A stretch of 64,000 bases of DNA from Methylobacterium hispanicum. Lineage in GTDB: Bacteria > Pseudomonadota > Alphaproteobacteria > Rhizobiales > Beijerinckiaceae. Below are positions 51,965-59,588 of the stretch, piece after piece (positions within the stretch are counted from its first letter, which is position 1; every line of letters starts with the position of its first letter). The notes below the pieces were generated by a model. That model saw only the letters and a list, made by a program, of their open reading frames with translations, did no database searches and was not told the DNA's origin. The DNA lies in the NCBI RefSeq assembly GCF_022179285.1, contig NZ_BPQO01000020.1, forward strand, positions 59,717-123,716. The letters are read 5' to 3'. Both the position numbers and the translations under genes were made by a program.

Positions 51965-52143
51965 GGCGCCCCCAGCCCTCCGGCAGCGGAATGGATCCCG
52001 GGGGAAAGATCGGCGCCTGGACGCCCGAAGGAGTAACCGACCGTTGACGGTGGCAAGAAAAGCCTCGCGTCGCGCCGTCGCAACCTGACCCGGCGGCATG
52101 TAGTCTTCAGCAACGAGCTCCAATTTCTGGATCGAGGCCTTCC

Positions 52144-52731
52144 TTGGCGCGCCACCGCATTCCCGTCCTCGCCCTCATCGCGGCGTTGGCTCTGCCCTCC
52201 GCCGCTTCGGCTCAACAGGCCATGCTGACGCATTCCTCATGGTTCGTCCGCGCGGCCGACAAGTTCCCGGACAAGCGCATCTACAGACGCTTCGCCGTCA
52301 AGCCGGACGGCGACATGCCGAACGTTGAACTCTACAACTGCCCGCGCGACCCGGACAACTTCATCCACATCAGCTTCGAGATGCGGAAGGTGCGCGACCT
52401 CAAAGAAGACTTCCCGTCGACGTTCCAGAAGATCGAGGGCCGCTTCCTCGTCAACGAGACAAGCGCCTTCTCGCTTCCCGGCGAGTTGATCAAGTCGGAG
52501 ATGTTCTTCGACCGCACGCCTGCGACGGCCAAGGACTTCGACCGCGTCGTGGCGGCCAGCGACCTGATCCTGCTGTTCGGATCCGGCAACTCGGCAGTGA
52601 AGTACCTCCGTACGACCGACCTCGACAAGGCCATCCCGCGCTTCTTCGAGGCGGCCAAGGTCGGGCCCATGAAGCCGTTCACGTCCGACGAGGTCCTGCG
52701 GGACTGCCTGCGCTACAGAAGCGGACGGTGA
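52144..52731 (+). CDS. Secreted 195-residue protein, unrecognised
   Basis: TTG 52144 gives a basic N terminus and signal peptide (PVLALIAALALPSAASAQ). The mature protein has a Cys pair (YNCPRDPD near 60 and RDCLRYRS at the end) and mixed helices and strands. GTGACG at its end overlaps the start of the next gene, so the two are coupled. No family recognised. Confidence 0.6.
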   Translation: MARHRIPVLALIAALALPSAASAQQAMLTHSSWFVRAADKFPDKRIYRRFAVKPDGDMPNVELYNCPRDPDNFIHISFEMRKVRDLKEDFPSTFQKIEGRFLVNETSAFSLPGELIKSEMFFDRTPATAKDFDRVVAASDLILLFGSGNSAVKYLRTTDLDKAIPRFFEAAKVGPMKPFTSDEVLRDCLRYRSGR

Positions 52732-53150
52732 CGATGACGGGAAACCTGATGATGCGCGCGATCCTTCTCGCCGCGGCCTTGCTCGCCGCCGCATGCCCGT
52801 CCGCCTACGCCGCCCAGGGCGAAGTGCCCCAGGGAGGCAAGCCGTTCCTGAAGAGCGGGATCAGCAACTGCGTGGCGCCGGGAACGACCATCGAGTTTCA
52901 TCTGACCGGCCAGGGGACCGCCCAGGTGGCCAAGGCGTCCAGCAACTATCCTCCCCTGCTAAGGGCCGCGAAGGTGAAGATCTGGAAGGCATGGGAGGTC
53001 GACCGCGACGGTCTGCGCCTTCTGATACTGGACAACGGCCGGGCGACCCGGATCATGGTCAAATTACCGAACGGGAACGGCATGGCCTTCATCGGCGAGA
53101 AGGAGGGCGGCGTGTCCGACATCCTCTGCCAAGTGCTCGTGAGCCCCTGA
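52728..53150 (+). CDS. Secreted 140-residue protein, unrecognised
   Basis: GTG 52728 overlaps the preceding stop (GTGA); ATG 52734 is an alternative start. A signal peptide (AILLAAALLAAACPSAYA) precedes a beta-rich mature part (TTIEFHLTGQGTAQVAKA) with two cysteines (NCVAPG and LCQVLV). It ends 3 bases before the convergent methyltransferase gene. Confidence 0.6.
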   Translation: MTMTGNLMMRAILLAAALLAAACPSAYAAQGEVPQGGKPFLKSGISNCVAPGTTIEFHLTGQGTAQVAKASSNYPPLLRAAKVKIWKAWEVDRDGLRLLILDNGRATRIMVKLPNGNGMAFIGEKEGGVSDILCQVLVSP

Positions 53151-53153
53151 CGG

Positions 53154-54191
53154 TCAGGCTTGGCGCAGCGGCAGGAAGGCCTCGGCCAGCCGACGCGCCA
53201 GCAGGGGTGGTACGGCGTTTCCGATCTGGCGGGCCACCGCCTCCATCGAACCGACGAATGCGAAATCGTCTGGAAAGGACTGGAGGGCGGCCGCTTCCCG
53301 GGCGCTGACGGCACGGTCCTGCTGGGGATGGCCGAAGCGGCCGTTGCTGAGGGAGTTGCAGCGCGTGGTCAGAGCCGGCGCAGGACGGTCCCAGCACATG
53401 CGGCCGTAGACGTCGGTGTAGCCGTCCACACCTTCGTGGCAGGCGAGCCTGAGGTCCTTGCTCCAGGAGCGGCGGTCCGCCCCGGGCGGGGTCGCCCTGA
53501 TCCGGCGCAGGTTCGTCTCCGAGAGGCCGGACGCCCTGTGGTTCGCCACCGAGGGGCATTCCCCGCCGGCGGGGATCGCGGGCAGGTGCGCGATGGCGTC
53601 CCGCACGGTGGCGTATGGGCGCCGCCCGGCCCCGTGCGTGGGTGCCGGCAGGGAGATCGGCCCCAGGCGGCTGGCCAGCACGACCAAGCGGGGACGGTGC
53701 TGAGGCACACCGTAGTCGGCGACCTGGACGGTCTCCGCCACGGAGTGATAGCCGAGCCGCCCGATCCGCTCCAGGAAGGAATGAAGCGGCCCCTCATCGG
53801 GACGGTCCTGCTGCCTGATGGCGGGGACGTTCTCGATGAGGATGAAGTCCGGCTCCAGTCCCCCCACGAACCGGACGACCTCGCCCAGCAGATCGGCCCG
53901 GGCGTCGTCTGGCCGCTTCTGCCTGTTCTGCTTCGAGAACGGCTGGCAAGGCGCGCACGCGGCCAGAAGCAGCGCACTCCGCGAGGCCGGCGCGAGGGCG
54001 GAGGCGATCTCATCGACCGCGACGCCCCGGATGTCGGCCGCGAAGGTACGGGCTTCGGGGAAGTTCCTCGCGTAGGTGGCCAGCGCGCCCGCGTCGATGT
54101 CGACGGCGGCTGCCGGCGTCATGCCCGCCTGCCTGAGTCCGCAGCTCGTTCCTCCGGCCCCGGAGAAGAGATCGACGACGCGGCAGGGCAT
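53154..54191 (-). CDS. DNA (cytosine-5-)-methyltransferase
   Basis: 345 residues and complete. Motif I VDLFSGAGGTSCGL (6-19), motif IV APCQPFS with catalytic Cys82, motif VI ENV (120-122), motif VIII QHRPR (164-168), a RPAPALTTRC segment in the target recognition end, and motif X QIGNAVPP (322-329). The start lies 1 base after the stop of the other methyltransferase, so they are co-transcribed. No restriction endonuclease gene is adjacent, so it may be an orphan modification enzyme. The recognition sequence is not predictable here. Confidence 0.92.
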   Translation of the reverse strand: MPCRVVDLFSGAGGTSCGLRQAGMTPAAAVDIDAGALATYARNFPEARTFAADIRGVAVDEIASALAPASRSALLLAACAPCQPFSKQNRQKRPDDARADLLGEVVRFVGGLEPDFILIENVPAIRQQDRPDEGPLHSFLERIGRLGYHSVAETVQVADYGVPQHRPRLVVLASRLGPISLPAPTHGAGRRPYATVRDAIAHLPAIPAGGECPSVANHRASGLSETNLRRIRATPPGADRRSWSKDLRLACHEGVDGYTDVYGRMCWDRPAPALTTRCNSLSNGRFGHPQQDRAVSAREAAALQSFPDDFAFVGSMEAVARQIGNAVPPLLARRLAEAFLPLRQA

Positions 54192-54192
54192 G

Positions 54193-55140
54193 TCAGGCCG
54201 CGATCCGCCGCTCGTCGGCCGCAGCGAGATCGGCCTCGGTCTTCAGGATGGCACGTCCGATCGCGTAGCTGATCTGCGGGACGACCGCGTCTCCGAACGC
54301 GCTGCAGCATGCGCGAGCCAACCAGTCGGAAACCCCATCAAAACCTCGTAGAGAGCGGCCAAGCTTTTCTCCGGCGTGGACCCATGGAGGATCATGCGGA
54401 AAGAGCTGATCAGATCCGTTCCTTCCCCGACGGCGTTCCTCGTGCGTGGGGAGGCGAACAGGCTCCGCAGGTTGCCGCCCCGCTTCTTCTCCGCATTCGG
54501 CTCGACGGCGCCGCCCCGGACCTCCGACTTCGTCGGCGTCGGCAGGATGCCCAGCGCCCGCATGCGTTTGCGCGAATTCGAGCCACCTTCCAGGCGAACC
54601 CCACCCTGCTGTTCCTGCGCGAGGGGTGTCGGTAACAGCGAGGATCCAGCACCGTTGGCGCCGGTGAAGAAGCCCGGCGTGCCAAGCACCCACCACGACC
54701 GGCGTTGGGGTGTAGCCGATCTGCTCCAAGCCGGCGAGCACCCGGTCCGCTCCGCGAGTTCGGAGGCGAGGTGAGTTCTCAAGAGCAAGCCAACGCGGCC
54801 GCAGTTCGGCGGCGAGGCGAAGGGCGTGGTCGAAGCCGGTCCCCGACCTGTCGCCGTCGAGACCTCGTCCGCGCACGTTGGCGGCGGAGACGTCTTGGCA
54901 CGGAGGGCTGGCGCAGACGACGTCCGGAGCCCTGCCTCCGAGGTCGGCCAGAAGGCGAGTTGCCGTGAGGGCTCCGACATCGTCATAGAGCCTCGCGTGC
55001 GGGAAATTGGCGCCGTAGACCCGGCGCCGCCAGGGATCGATCTCGCAGGCGGCGAGCGTGCGGAAGCCGGCCCGTTCCATGCCCAGGCTCCAGCCGCCGC
55101 AGGCGCCGGAGAACAGGTCGAGCATGGTCGGCGCCGTCAT
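54193..55140 (-). pseudogene. Second cytosine-5 methyltransferase, with the middle part out of frame
   Basis: The frame from ATG 55140 encodes normal motif I (LDLFSGACGGWSLGM), PPCQDVS (79-85, Cys81), EN (121-122) and RRQR (160-163). The C terminus of the same frame is also family-like (AFGDAVVPQISYAIGRAI, a GNAVVPQ variant). Between about 54640 and 54300 the other minus frame instead shows strongly GC-rich third positions and the LLPTP and ILPTPT repeats and LMGFPTGW typical of phage-type C5 methyltransferases. The simplest reading is two opposite frameshifts, by error or mutation. It was probably a co-transcribed partner of the methyltransferase at 53154. Confidence 0.6.
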
Positions 55141-55150
55141 GCGTTCCGCG

Positions 55151-55357
55151 TCAGGCCACGCGCCCCTCGGCGGCGATGCGGCGGCGGAGTTCCGTGCCGA
55201 CCCGGCCAGGGCGGATGTAGGGGGTGTGGGCGTTCGCCAGAAGGGCGTCGACGACGGCCTGTCTGCGGTGACGGACCATCCGGGTCTCGATGGCGTCGAC
55301 GATCGCGGCCATACGTGCGGCGTCGGGCAGCTGTACGATGATGCGACGCTCGTCCAT
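55151..55357 (-). CDS. Small 68-residue protein upstream of the methyltransferases
   Basis: ATG 55357 with CGAGGAC upstream; longer in-frame starts exist. The product is basic (RMVRHRRQAVVDALL) and may be helical. It ends 10 bases before the methyltransferase start, so it could be a small regulator or cofactor of that operon. Function unknown. Confidence 0.5.
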   Translation of the reverse strand: MDERRIIVQLPDAARMAAIVDAIETRMVRHRRQAVVDALLANAHTPYIRPGRVGTELRRRIAAEGRVA

Positions 55358-55785
55358 GTCCTCGAACCTTCTCGTGTCCTGTCCGTGCGGAAGGCCCATG
55401 AAGGAATGAGCCCGATGATGCCGGTTCGTCACACGGATGGCAACAAGCCATTCCTTGTTCGGTTCCTTCGAACCTGCACGCATCGCGAAATCGCACGGCA
55501 CTGGTTAGCGGACCGTCAACGGAACTGGCCGAGCGACAGCTTCGATCGTGGCGGTTCCGGCTCGGGCCACGCCTTCGCCTCGCGGTGGGAGATCCTGGCT
55601 GCCGCCTTGCCGAACGCAGCGGTCACGTCCCTATTTTCCGTTCCTTCTCCCCATCCGCATTCACGCATTTGCAACCAAGAAAATTCCGACCTAATAATCC
55701 GATGCCTTCCGGCCGCTCCTTCGCGAAGGAGCGACGCGACGGAGGGCCGTCATCGGATCGTCGCTGCGGCGACAAGGAGTGCAAC
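55358..55785. other. Non-coding region with octamers and the pilin promoter
   Basis: This 428-base gap holds three octamers (55400-55407, 55462-55469, 55640-55647) and a promoter for the pilin. Sequence near 55670-55700 is AT-rich. Longer versions of the minus-strand ORF at 55357 would extend into it, but third positions there are poor. Confidence 0.5.
55668..55697 (+). promoter_or_regulatory. Putative promoter of the type IVb pilin gene
   Basis: TTTGCA (55668-55673) and TAATAA (55692-55697) are separated by 18 bases within an AT-rich stretch. The pilin start is 89 bases downstream, leaving a long leader. An octamer lies 20 bases upstream of the -35 box, unlike the other promoters. Confidence 0.45.
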
Positions 55786-56406
55786 ATGAAGGCTATGATG
55801 CTCCGCGTCGCAGGACGCGGCTATGAAGTGCGCCGTGAGCTGGCCGCCATCCGCGCTGCCGCCCGCCGCCGCGGTCTGACGCTGATCGAGACCGCGATGG
55901 TGCTCGCCCTCGCGGCGGTGTTCCTCGCGGGCGTCATGCTGTTCTTCCAGAACGCTTCGGTGGGCTCGAAGACCAACGAGGCGACCAGCCAGCTTGCGGC
56001 CATCCAGCAGGCGATCCGCACCGTCTACGCCGGTCAGGCCTCCTACATCACCAGCACCGGCACCATGGAGCAGGCTCTGATCGCCACGCGTTCCGTGCCG
56101 GCCAAGATGGTGACCGCAGACGGCGCCGGGCTGCGTCATGCCTTCAACGGCCCCGTGCTCCTCGGCGCGACCGCGGACGGGGCGAACTTCCAAGTGGTCT
56201 TCAACGGCCTCCCGTCGGATGCCTGCTCGAAGATGCTGACGATGGACTTCGGCCGCGGTCTGCTGACCGTCAGCGGATCCTCGAGCGTGCAGTCGCTCGG
56301 CGGCTCCGGCGGCAGCAGCGGCTCGACGGGACCGATGAATCCCGTCGAGGCCGGCCAAGCCTGCGGCAACAACAACACCTCGTCGATCGCCTGGACGTTC
56401 TTCTGA
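55786..56406 (+). CDS. Type IVb major pilin, PilS-like
   Basis: 206 residues with AAGGAG upstream of ATG 55786. A 30-residue basic leader ends in RRRG, followed by LTLIETAMVLALAAVFLAGV, a prepilin peptidase site with Glu at +5 (Glu35) and a long hydrophobic helix. QLAAIQQAIRTVYAGQASY follows, as in the PilS family of I-type plasmids such as R64. Two cysteines near the C terminus (SDACSKML and GQACGNNN) should form the D-region disulfide. A Ser/Gly-rich tract near 170 (GGSGGSSGSTG) is unusual. The long leader peptide indicates class IVb. An intrinsic terminator follows. Confidence 0.88.
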   Translation: MKAMMLRVAGRGYEVRRELAAIRAAARRRGLTLIETAMVLALAAVFLAGVMLFFQNASVGSKTNEATSQLAAIQQAIRTVYAGQASYITSTGTMEQALIATRSVPAKMVTADGAGLRHAFNGPVLLGATADGANFQVVFNGLPSDACSKMLTMDFGRGLLTVSGSSSVQSLGGSGGSSGSTGPMNPVEAGQACGNNNTSSIAWTFF

Positions 56407-56436
56407 GCCTCTGCGAAGGCATCCCGGCAATGGCGG

Positions 56437-56460
56437 ACGGGGCCTTCGGGCCCCGTTTTT
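56437..56460 (+). terminator. Intrinsic terminator after the pilin gene
   Basis: ACGGGGCC (56437-56444) and GGCCCCGT (56449-56456) form a perfect stem with a TTCG loop, followed by a T-run (56456-56460). It is one of the two clearest terminators in the window. Confidence 0.85.
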
Positions 56461-56736
56461 CGTTGGTCCGTCCGCATGCGCCCCCGTCTCGGCTCCGTGT
56501 CTTCCTCTCGGACCACGCTTCGCCCCGGCGGGGTTCGTCGCGCGGCATGAGGGGTGGTCGCCAACGAAGTGTCGAAGCACCCTCCAACGAAGTTCGTCGA
56601 GTCTTCCGCCGAAGAAGTCAGACGGCATCTGACTTTTCCGAGTCCCGCCTCAGGAATAGGGCCGCCAGCTCGAATTTCGTCCGAAACCGAGAGCTTGCCG
56701 CCTCCGTTCATGCGCTTGCAGAGAACGGAGGCTTTC
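56461..56736. other. Gap between pilin terminator and the Tyr/Gly-rich gene
   Basis: I see no gene or clear promoter in this 276-base stretch. A long open frame through it has no ribosome binding site until ATG 56737. Confidence 0.4.
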
Positions 56737-57795
56737 ATGTTTCTGAGGACAGCAGCGCTGGCGCTCGCCATGGGCGTCGGCGGCGGGGCGCACGCCGCCA
56801 ACCTCTATCAGAACTGGTACCCGAACACGCCCTACGTCCAGCCGGGCAGCGACTATGCCGCCTATCAGCGATTCCCCGGCGGATTCGGCTACACGACCCA
56901 GAAGCGGGTCTACGATCCCTACGGCTACGGCGCCTACGGCGACGGCTATGGTCCAGGCTACGGGTACGGATACGGTGGCGGCTACCGCGGCATCGGCTTC
57001 GGCGGCTACTACGATACCGACTACTCGGGTTACCGGCCGCCCACGTATTACACGGCTCCGAGCGCCTACCTGCCCCCCTACTCCTACTACAACGACCAGA
57101 ACAACGGTCGCGACTATCCCGCGAGCTACTACAGCGGTGGTGGCTACGACTTCAACGGCCACGGCCCTTACGGCGGGTACAACACGTTCAACGTCCGCGG
57201 CATCGGCTACACGCCCGGCTACGATCCCAACGCCGGCTTGACCGACCCGGCGGCATACCAGGGCGGGATCTATCCGAGCCCGAACCGCTACTCGCGCTCG
57301 ATCGGCAACGCGCAGGCGGCCCGCTACGGCAGCCCGGCCTACCAGGGCGGCTTCGCCCTCGCGCCGACCGGCGACTACTACGCGGTCGCGGGCGGCCCGT
57401 TGCAGCGGTCGCAGTACTACACGTCCGCCGTGTGGGCGACCTACGGCGGCGGCCTGCGGGCGACGGGGCGCGCGGCGGCGGCTCCCGAGGAATTCGGCGG
57501 GCCGGTTTGGCGCGATGTGCCACGCGGCCGCGGCGACGTGCGCGACGCATACCCGCCGGAGGAGCGCTCCGCCCTGGGTCCGTACCCGCGCGGCCGGATG
57601 GACGATTATCTCCCCCGTGCGAAGCGGTGGGACGACGAGCGGCTGCGCAGGCGCGTGACCCGCTGCTCGGAGCGGACGATCTACCGGGGCACCGAAGCCC
57701 GGACGATCCAATACTGCAGGCCGTGCTCCACGTACCGTGCCGACGGATACGAGCGGACCTCCTGCGGGCGCGAGCGGGTCGTGGCGAAGGACTGA
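56737..57795 (+). CDS. Secreted Tyr/Gly-rich protein, unrecognised
   Basis: 352 residues from ATG 56737 (GGAGG upstream). A signal peptide (AALALAMGVGGGAHA) is followed by a region very rich in Tyr, Gly, Pro and Asn (for example YGYGAYGDGYGPGYGYGYG) up to about residue 240. A basic, Cys-containing C terminus follows (RCSERTIYRGTEARTIQYCR, then CSTYRADGYERTSCG), which resembles a small disulfide-rich cap. Tyr/Gly-rich exported proteins often form coats or adhesive fibres; that is inference. Confidence 0.65.
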   Translation: MFLRTAALALAMGVGGGAHAANLYQNWYPNTPYVQPGSDYAAYQRFPGGFGYTTQKRVYDPYGYGAYGDGYGPGYGYGYGGGYRGIGFGGYYDTDYSGYRPPTYYTAPSAYLPPYSYYNDQNNGRDYPASYYSGGGYDFNGHGPYGGYNTFNVRGIGYTPGYDPNAGLTDPAAYQGGIYPSPNRYSRSIGNAQAARYGSPAYQGGFALAPTGDYYAVAGGPLQRSQYYTSAVWATYGGGLRATGRAAAAPEEFGGPVWRDVPRGRGDVRDAYPPEERSALGPYPRGRMDDYLPRAKRWDDERLRRRVTRCSERTIYRGTEARTIQYCRPCSTYRADGYERTSCGRERVVAKD

Positions 57796-57979
57796 AGCCT
57801 CCTCTGCAAACGTCGCGATCGGCGAGGGGCTCTCTCCGCGAGGAGGGGGCCCTTTCGGTCGTGCGCGGTCCGGTCCATGCGGCGCGTCGCCGAGAAGGGC
57901 GGAGGACCGGATGCACGGCTGCGCAGGCGCCGCTTCCGCTTTGCGCCCACCGCGGCCATGCTGGCGGTGGCAGCGGGAG

Positions 57980-58396
57980 ATGACCATGAGCTGGGACCGG
58001 GAACGCCTGCTTCAGGAGTACGTCGTCACGACCTCGAACGCCCTGTTCAAGGTCGTGCAGGACCGGATCGGGGTCACCGAAGGGGATCTGGCAGCCCAGT
58101 TCTGGATCGGCCATGACATCATCGATCGGACGGTGGAGGCCATCGAACGGCGTGCGCCCGGCTTCCAGATCACGGAGGACCTCGCCTTCGGCGCCGCATG
58201 GCCCACGATGACGGCGATCCCGGACGCGGAGCCGGCCAGCCTGCGCTCCGCGGGCGAGGAGTACCTGCGGCGTCTCGGCGAGCTCGTCGGCGCGGATCTG
58301 GCAGACGGGGAGCTCGTCGGTCAGTACGAGATCATGCTGCGCGACTACGTCGCCTCCGAAGTGGCAGCGAAGGTGTCCTACGGGACGAGAGGATGA
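57980..58396 (+). CDS. Unrecognised 138-residue protein
   Basis: ATG 57980 with GGGAG upstream; ATG 57986 is equally possible. The soluble product is acidic and helical (ELVGQYEIMLRDYVASEVAA). Its stop overlaps the start of the next gene (ATGA), so the pair is translated together, as in a toxin-antitoxin or complex pair. No domain recognised. Confidence 0.6.
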   Translation: MTMSWDRERLLQEYVVTTSNALFKVVQDRIGVTEGDLAAQFWIGHDIIDRTVEAIERRAPGFQITEDLAFGAAWPTMTAIPDAEPASLRSAGEEYLRRLGELVGADLADGELVGQYEIMLRDYVASEVAAKVSYGTRG

Positions 58397-59163
58397 ACCC
58401 GCCTATGCCATCCGTTCCGGTCCTCAGTCTGCCGCGGGTCTACCACGTCGGCACCCTGGACCCCGCCCTCCGGGGGGTGCTGCACCGCTCGAGCCAGGAG
58501 GGGCCGTGCCTTTCCGTCTCGCTCTGCCCGGAGAGCTGGGTCGGGATCGCGAGGCTCGGTGGCAGCCCTCTCTTCGCGCTGGAGCGCGATGAAGCGGCCT
58601 TCCTCGACGTCCTCGCCGCCCTGCGCGATCCCGAACTGCGGGACGTCATCGTGCGCTGGGCGGAGAGCGAGGGACTGATTGCCCTCCGCGAACAGTATAA
58701 GGCTTGGCGGTACGACGACGAAACCGAGGAGTGGAGCCACTTCCTGTTCGACGCCCGGCAACAGGCCGAGGCGGAGGTCGACGAGTTCGCGGACGGTCCG
58801 GACGGCGGCCCGGCGGTCGAGCCGCACATGGGCCACGTCGCCACGGAGGAGCTTGCGCGGCGTCTCGGCTGCGGTCCGGTCGATTCCTTGTTCGCCATCG
58901 ACTTCGCCGCCATCCTGTGGGCGCGCGAAGCCGCTCCTCACTACCTCGGGCGCACCCTCGACGGGGTATGGTTCGCCGAGGACTACGCGCCCGAGCGGCT
59001 GTCCGCTCCGCGGGGCGGCATTTTCCCCGAGATCTTGTCGGCCTGGACCGCGCTTCCAGTCGTTTGGGCGGACGTCGACGACGAGGAGTATCTCGAGGCC
59101 ATGCCCGAGGCCGTACTGTTTCCTCTCGCAGGCTCCGCCACGCCCGCCCCGTCGGCGATCTGA
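58393..59163 (+). CDS. Unrecognised 256-residue protein, coupled to the gene before it
   Basis: ATG 58393 overlaps the previous stop. The N-terminal segment PRVYHVGTLDPAL, then LSVSLCPESWVGIARLGG and LFALERDEAAFL, reminds me of small enzyme-like proteins with an ADP-ribosyltransferase-type opening. I cannot confirm catalytic residues. It is acidic throughout the middle (RYDDETEEW). No export signal. A toxin or modifying role is only a guess. Confidence 0.5.
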   Translation: MNPPMPSVPVLSLPRVYHVGTLDPALRGVLHRSSQEGPCLSVSLCPESWVGIARLGGSPLFALERDEAAFLDVLAALRDPELRDVIVRWAESEGLIALREQYKAWRYDDETEEWSHFLFDARQQAEAEVDEFADGPDGGPAVEPHMGHVATEELARRLGCGPVDSLFAIDFAAILWAREAAPHYLGRTLDGVWFAEDYAPERLSAPRGGIFPEILSAWTALPVVWADVDDEEYLEAMPEAVLFPLAGSATPAPSAI

Positions 59164-59300
59164 CGCCGCCGGGCTCGCCGTCGCCCCTGCATCCGGCAGG
59201 AAGCCGCACCGATCCGCGGACGCGACGTTGCATCGAGGCATCGAACGGCTTCGCTTGCCCTCGGCAGCCGGCCGAGGGGTGTCCGGCAACGAATTAGCGA

Positions 59301-59328
59301 TTGACAAGCCCGGTCGACGGCTTACTCC
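59301..59328 (+). promoter_or_regulatory. Promoter of nrdJ
   Basis: TTGACA (59301-59306) and TACTCC (59323-59328) are 16 bases apart. The first octamer begins 13 bases after the -10 box. The transcript would have a leader of about 250 bases. Confidence 0.55.
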
Positions 59329-59341
59329 TTCCACGACCGCC

Positions 59342-59499
59342 ATTCCTTCGATCCCGCAGCTGCGGATTCGTGGACGACACCTCGTTCGGGCCCGCGCGAC
59401 GCCTTGGACCACGCAGTATGTGGATCATTCCTTCGACGGGCCCACTACATGTGGGCGATTCGTTGTGATTTTCATGCTCGGATCCTAGCCCGTTCCTTC
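59342..59499 (+). promoter_or_regulatory. Three octamers in the nrdJ leader
   Basis: ATTCCTTC occurs at 59342-59349 and 59427-59434, and GTTCCTTC at 59492-59499, all on the same strand. Their spacing is 85 and 65 bases. No other gene in the window has three copies in its leader. They may set dose-dependent control of ribonucleotide reductase. Confidence 0.45.
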
Positions 59500-59588
59500 G
59501 TGAAGCGCGGCGGCCAGCGCGCCGAAACACATTCCAGCCAGCGCGCCGCAGGACGGCGCCGTACGTTCCCGTGGATGAAAGGCTCCCC

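Larger units (their letters stand above)
59164..59588. other. Leader region of nrdJ
   Basis: This 425-base stretch holds the nrdJ promoter (59301-59328) and three octamers (59342-59349, 59427-59434, 59492-59499). The leader would be about 250 bases long. I found no match to a cobalamin riboswitch. No other gene is supported. Confidence 0.5.

Noticed and set aside
57820..57860. Intrinsic terminator after the Tyr/Gly-rich gene
   Set aside because: GGGGCTCTCT and AGGAGGGGGCCC pair poorly, and only three T follow.
59163..59588. Cobalamin riboswitch ahead of the B12-dependent reductase
   Set aside because: I looked for the conserved B12-box and the surrounding stems and saw no match; the leader is explained better by the promoter and octamers. 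A covariance-model scan would settle it.
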